This document shows positions 62,625 to 64,000 of a stretch of 64,000 nt of DNA, one piece after another. The stretch is from contig CAKOZV010000003.1 of assembly GCA_934131695.1 (NCBI GenBank), positions 1 through 64,000 of the forward strand. The letters run 5' to 3'. The position numbers and the translations under genes are program-made. The notes below the pieces were generated by a model. It was given only the letters and a program-made list of their open reading frames with translations, searched no databases and had not been told where the DNA came from. This stretch comes from an uncultured Bacilli bacterium. GTDB taxonomy: Bacteria > Bacillota_I > Bacilli_A > RF39 > UBA660. The first letter of the stretch is position 1. Each line of letters starts with the position of its first letter.

Positions 62625-64000
62625 AGTTTCCTAAAAGTAGAGTAATTGTACCACCATCCTCAAGTCTTTCACCTGCTTTTGGTGATTGACTAATTACCTT
62701 ATCACCAGTTTTACTGTATTCTACTTTAAAGTGTTCTAATAGTTCCTTTGCTTCTTTTTTATTTTTACCAATAACATTTGGTACCTCGTAATAAACTTTA
62801 TCATCCCATTGCCAATCTTTTTCAACGCCACCTTCCTGTTTCTTTATATCTAAAGCATCTATTATATCTAAAAGAATTCTTCTTGCAATTGGAGTGGTAG
62901 TATAACTTGATAAAAGGGCAGTGTTTTTAGGATTATCAATAGCAATGTATAAAACAGCCTCAGGGTCATTACTAGGAACAATACCTACAAAAGACATAAT
63001 ATAATTATTAACAAGATATGCTCCATCTTTAACCTTTTGGGCCGTACCAGTCTTTCCTCCAATACGGTATCCATCAATATAAGCGGCTTTTCCCCCTCCT
63101 AAAGCTACAACGGTTTCTAAAGCATATCGCATTGTCTTAGAAGTTTCTTTACTAATTGTTTTTCTAACAACAGTCTTTTTATTTTGATACATAACATTAC
63201 CAGTCTCTGGTTCTAAAACACTAGATAAAACATAAGGCTTTAGTAAGTTACCACCATTTAAAACAGCAGAGATAGCAGTTATCTGCTGGATAGGGGTTAC
63301 ACTTATTCCTTGCCCAAAAGCAGTAGTAGCAAGTTCTACATTACCAACTCTTGATAGGGGAAATATTATTCCTTTTCCTTCACCGTTAAGATCAATTCCT
63401 GTCTTACTACCGAATCCAAATAAATCTAAATAAGAGAATAATTTTTCTTTTCCAAGCCGTTCTCCCATTAAAACAAAACCTGGGTTGCAAGAGTTTTGCA
63501 ATACCTGCAAGAAAGTTTGATCACCATGTCCACCTGCTTTCCAACATCTGATTCTTGCCCCGTCTACAGTAACACCACCAGAGTCAAAAAAGTGTTCATT
63601 ATAAATATCAATAACTTTCTCCTCGATACTAGCGGCTGTTGTAATAATTTTTTGGGTAGATCCAGGTTCATAACTAGCCCAGATAGGTAGGTTTCTACTT
63701 AATACTTCACTACTATAATTTTTATAATTATTAGGATCAAAAGTAGGCCTAGAGCTCATAGCCAGTACTTCCCCTGTTTTAGGATTCATAACAACAGCAA
63801 GAGCCATATCAGGATTCATCATGTTAACAACATTATCAAGTTCTCTCTCAACTGATTTTTGAATATTTATATCAATCGTTAGTTGTAAATCCATTCCATC
63901 CTGTGGTTTTACATAAACATCAGAAAGAGTAAGTTTATTTCCTTTAGCGTCAGAAAAGTACTTAATAGCTCCTGCTTCTCCAGTTAAATACTTATCATAT
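62623..64000 (-). CDS. SpoVD/FtsI-type class B penicillin-binding protein, 5' end outside window
   Basis: The frame stays open to the window edge (…VYVKPQDGMDLQLTID), so the internal ATG at 63894 is not the true start. The transpeptidase motifs are complete: YEPGSTQK, the SxN-type NSCNPG and GGKTGTAQ. One PASTA domain at the end carries VPNVIGKNKKEAKELL and VISQSPKAGE. The sequence looks more like SpoVD (cortex synthesis) than the FtsI-position protein at 7103, but a second vegetative PBP is possible. Confidence 0.85.
   Translation of the reverse strand, partial: YDKYLTGEAGAIKYFSDAKGNKLTLSDVYVKPQDGMDLQLTIDINIQKSVERELDNVVNMMNPDMALAVVMNPKTGEVLAMSSRPTFDPNNYKNYSSEVLSRNLPIWASYEPGSTQKIITTAASIEEKVIDIYNEHFFDSGGVTVDGARIRCWKAGGHGDQTFLQVLQNSCNPGFVLMGERLGKEKLFSYLDLFGFGSKTGIDLNGEGKGIIFPLSRVGNVELATTAFGQGISVTPIQQITAISAVLNGGNLLKPYVLSSVLEPETGNVMYQNKKTVVRKTISKETSKTMRYALETVVALGGGKAAYIDGYRIGGKTGTAQKVKDGAYLVNNYIMSFVGIVPSNDPEAVLYIAIDNPKNTALLSSYTTTPIARRILLDIIDALDIKKQEGGVEKDWQWDDKVYYEVPNVIGKNKKEAKELLEHFKVEYSKTGDKVISQSPKAGERLEDGGTITLLLGN

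Noticed and set aside
1..64000. tRNA, rRNA or tmRNA genes
   Set aside because: No cloverleaf with a GGTTCRAAYCC arm and no rRNA-like stretch was noticed while reading both strands; a tRNAscan run would settle this.
1..64000. Reverse transcriptase and template repeat for a diversity-generating retroelement
   Set aside because: No RT motif (YxDD type) in any translated gene and no second copy of either tip patch was seen in the window; they would have to lie elsewhere.
1..64000. Mycoplasma-type code with TGA as Trp
   Set aside because: TGA ends several good genes (for example at 35768) and conserved Trp positions use TGG.

Overview
The window reads as a chromosome segment from a low-GC, AT-biased Gram-positive bacterium of the Bacilli/Mollicutes-related gut lineages. 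Arg is mostly AGA, TGA is used as a stop and TGG as Trp, so the code is standard. It is not a wall-less mollicute: it carries division and wall genes (rsmH, ftsL, a class B PBP, ftsA, ftsZ, a peptidoglycan deacetylase, an LCP ligase, a SpoVD-like PBP). No tRNA, rRNA or CRISPR was seen. The species cannot be named from this sequence alone.

Layout. 1-5.2 kb: the tail of one Rpn/PD-(D/E)XK nuclease-family gene, an ABC export pair, an LDH-family dehydrogenase, a small membrane protein and a second Rpn-type gene. 5.5-11.7 kb: a reduced dcw division cluster behind a promoter with MraZ-box-like repeats but no mraZ. 11.8-15.8 kb: priA, a sigma-K-like factor and an unknown gene. 16-22.4 kb: deacetylase, yqeG, yqeH, and the dnaG-rpoD-trmK operon. 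22.4-29.8 kb: three tandem, very large sigma-70 paralogues plus a decayed partial duplicate. 29.9-30.8 kb: perR and rubrerythrin behind a Fur/PerR operator. 30.9-38.7 kb: a frameshifted DUF3419-like gene, a large LCP protein, and a surface operon pairing a dockerin-tailed glucosaminidase with a membrane-anchored cohesin protein, followed by an anchored coil protein and a phosphodiester glycosidase. 38.9-39.8 kb: a Fic pseudogene broken at its catalytic motif. 40-42.4 kb: rpsO-pnp. 42.5-44.2 kb and 54.9-56.8 kb: two related surface proteins with abrupt GC-rich tips. 44.4-51.5 kb: an RNA methyltransferase, an SOS-box-controlled ORF6N gene with remnants of a copy, tag, a CmpB-family membrane protein, DUF362, a Mbeg1-like lipase and an HD protein. 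52-54.8 kb: rnc and a degenerate RNase J. 56.8-61.4 kb: a secretion ATPase and two pseudopilins (ComG-like), ylbJ and ylbL. 61.6-64 kb: a third Rpn-type protein and a SpoVD-like PBP running off the edge.

How it fits together. Housekeeping blocks (division, primosome/primase/RNAP sigma, RNA decay) are interleaved with lineage-specific modules. The most unusual are the sigma-paralogue array next to rpoD, the adjacent cohesin/dockerin pair acting at the cell wall, and the two surface proteins with compositionally foreign, possibly diversified tips. SigK-, YlbJ- and SpoVD-like genes hint at a sporulation ancestry or capacity, which this window cannot settle.
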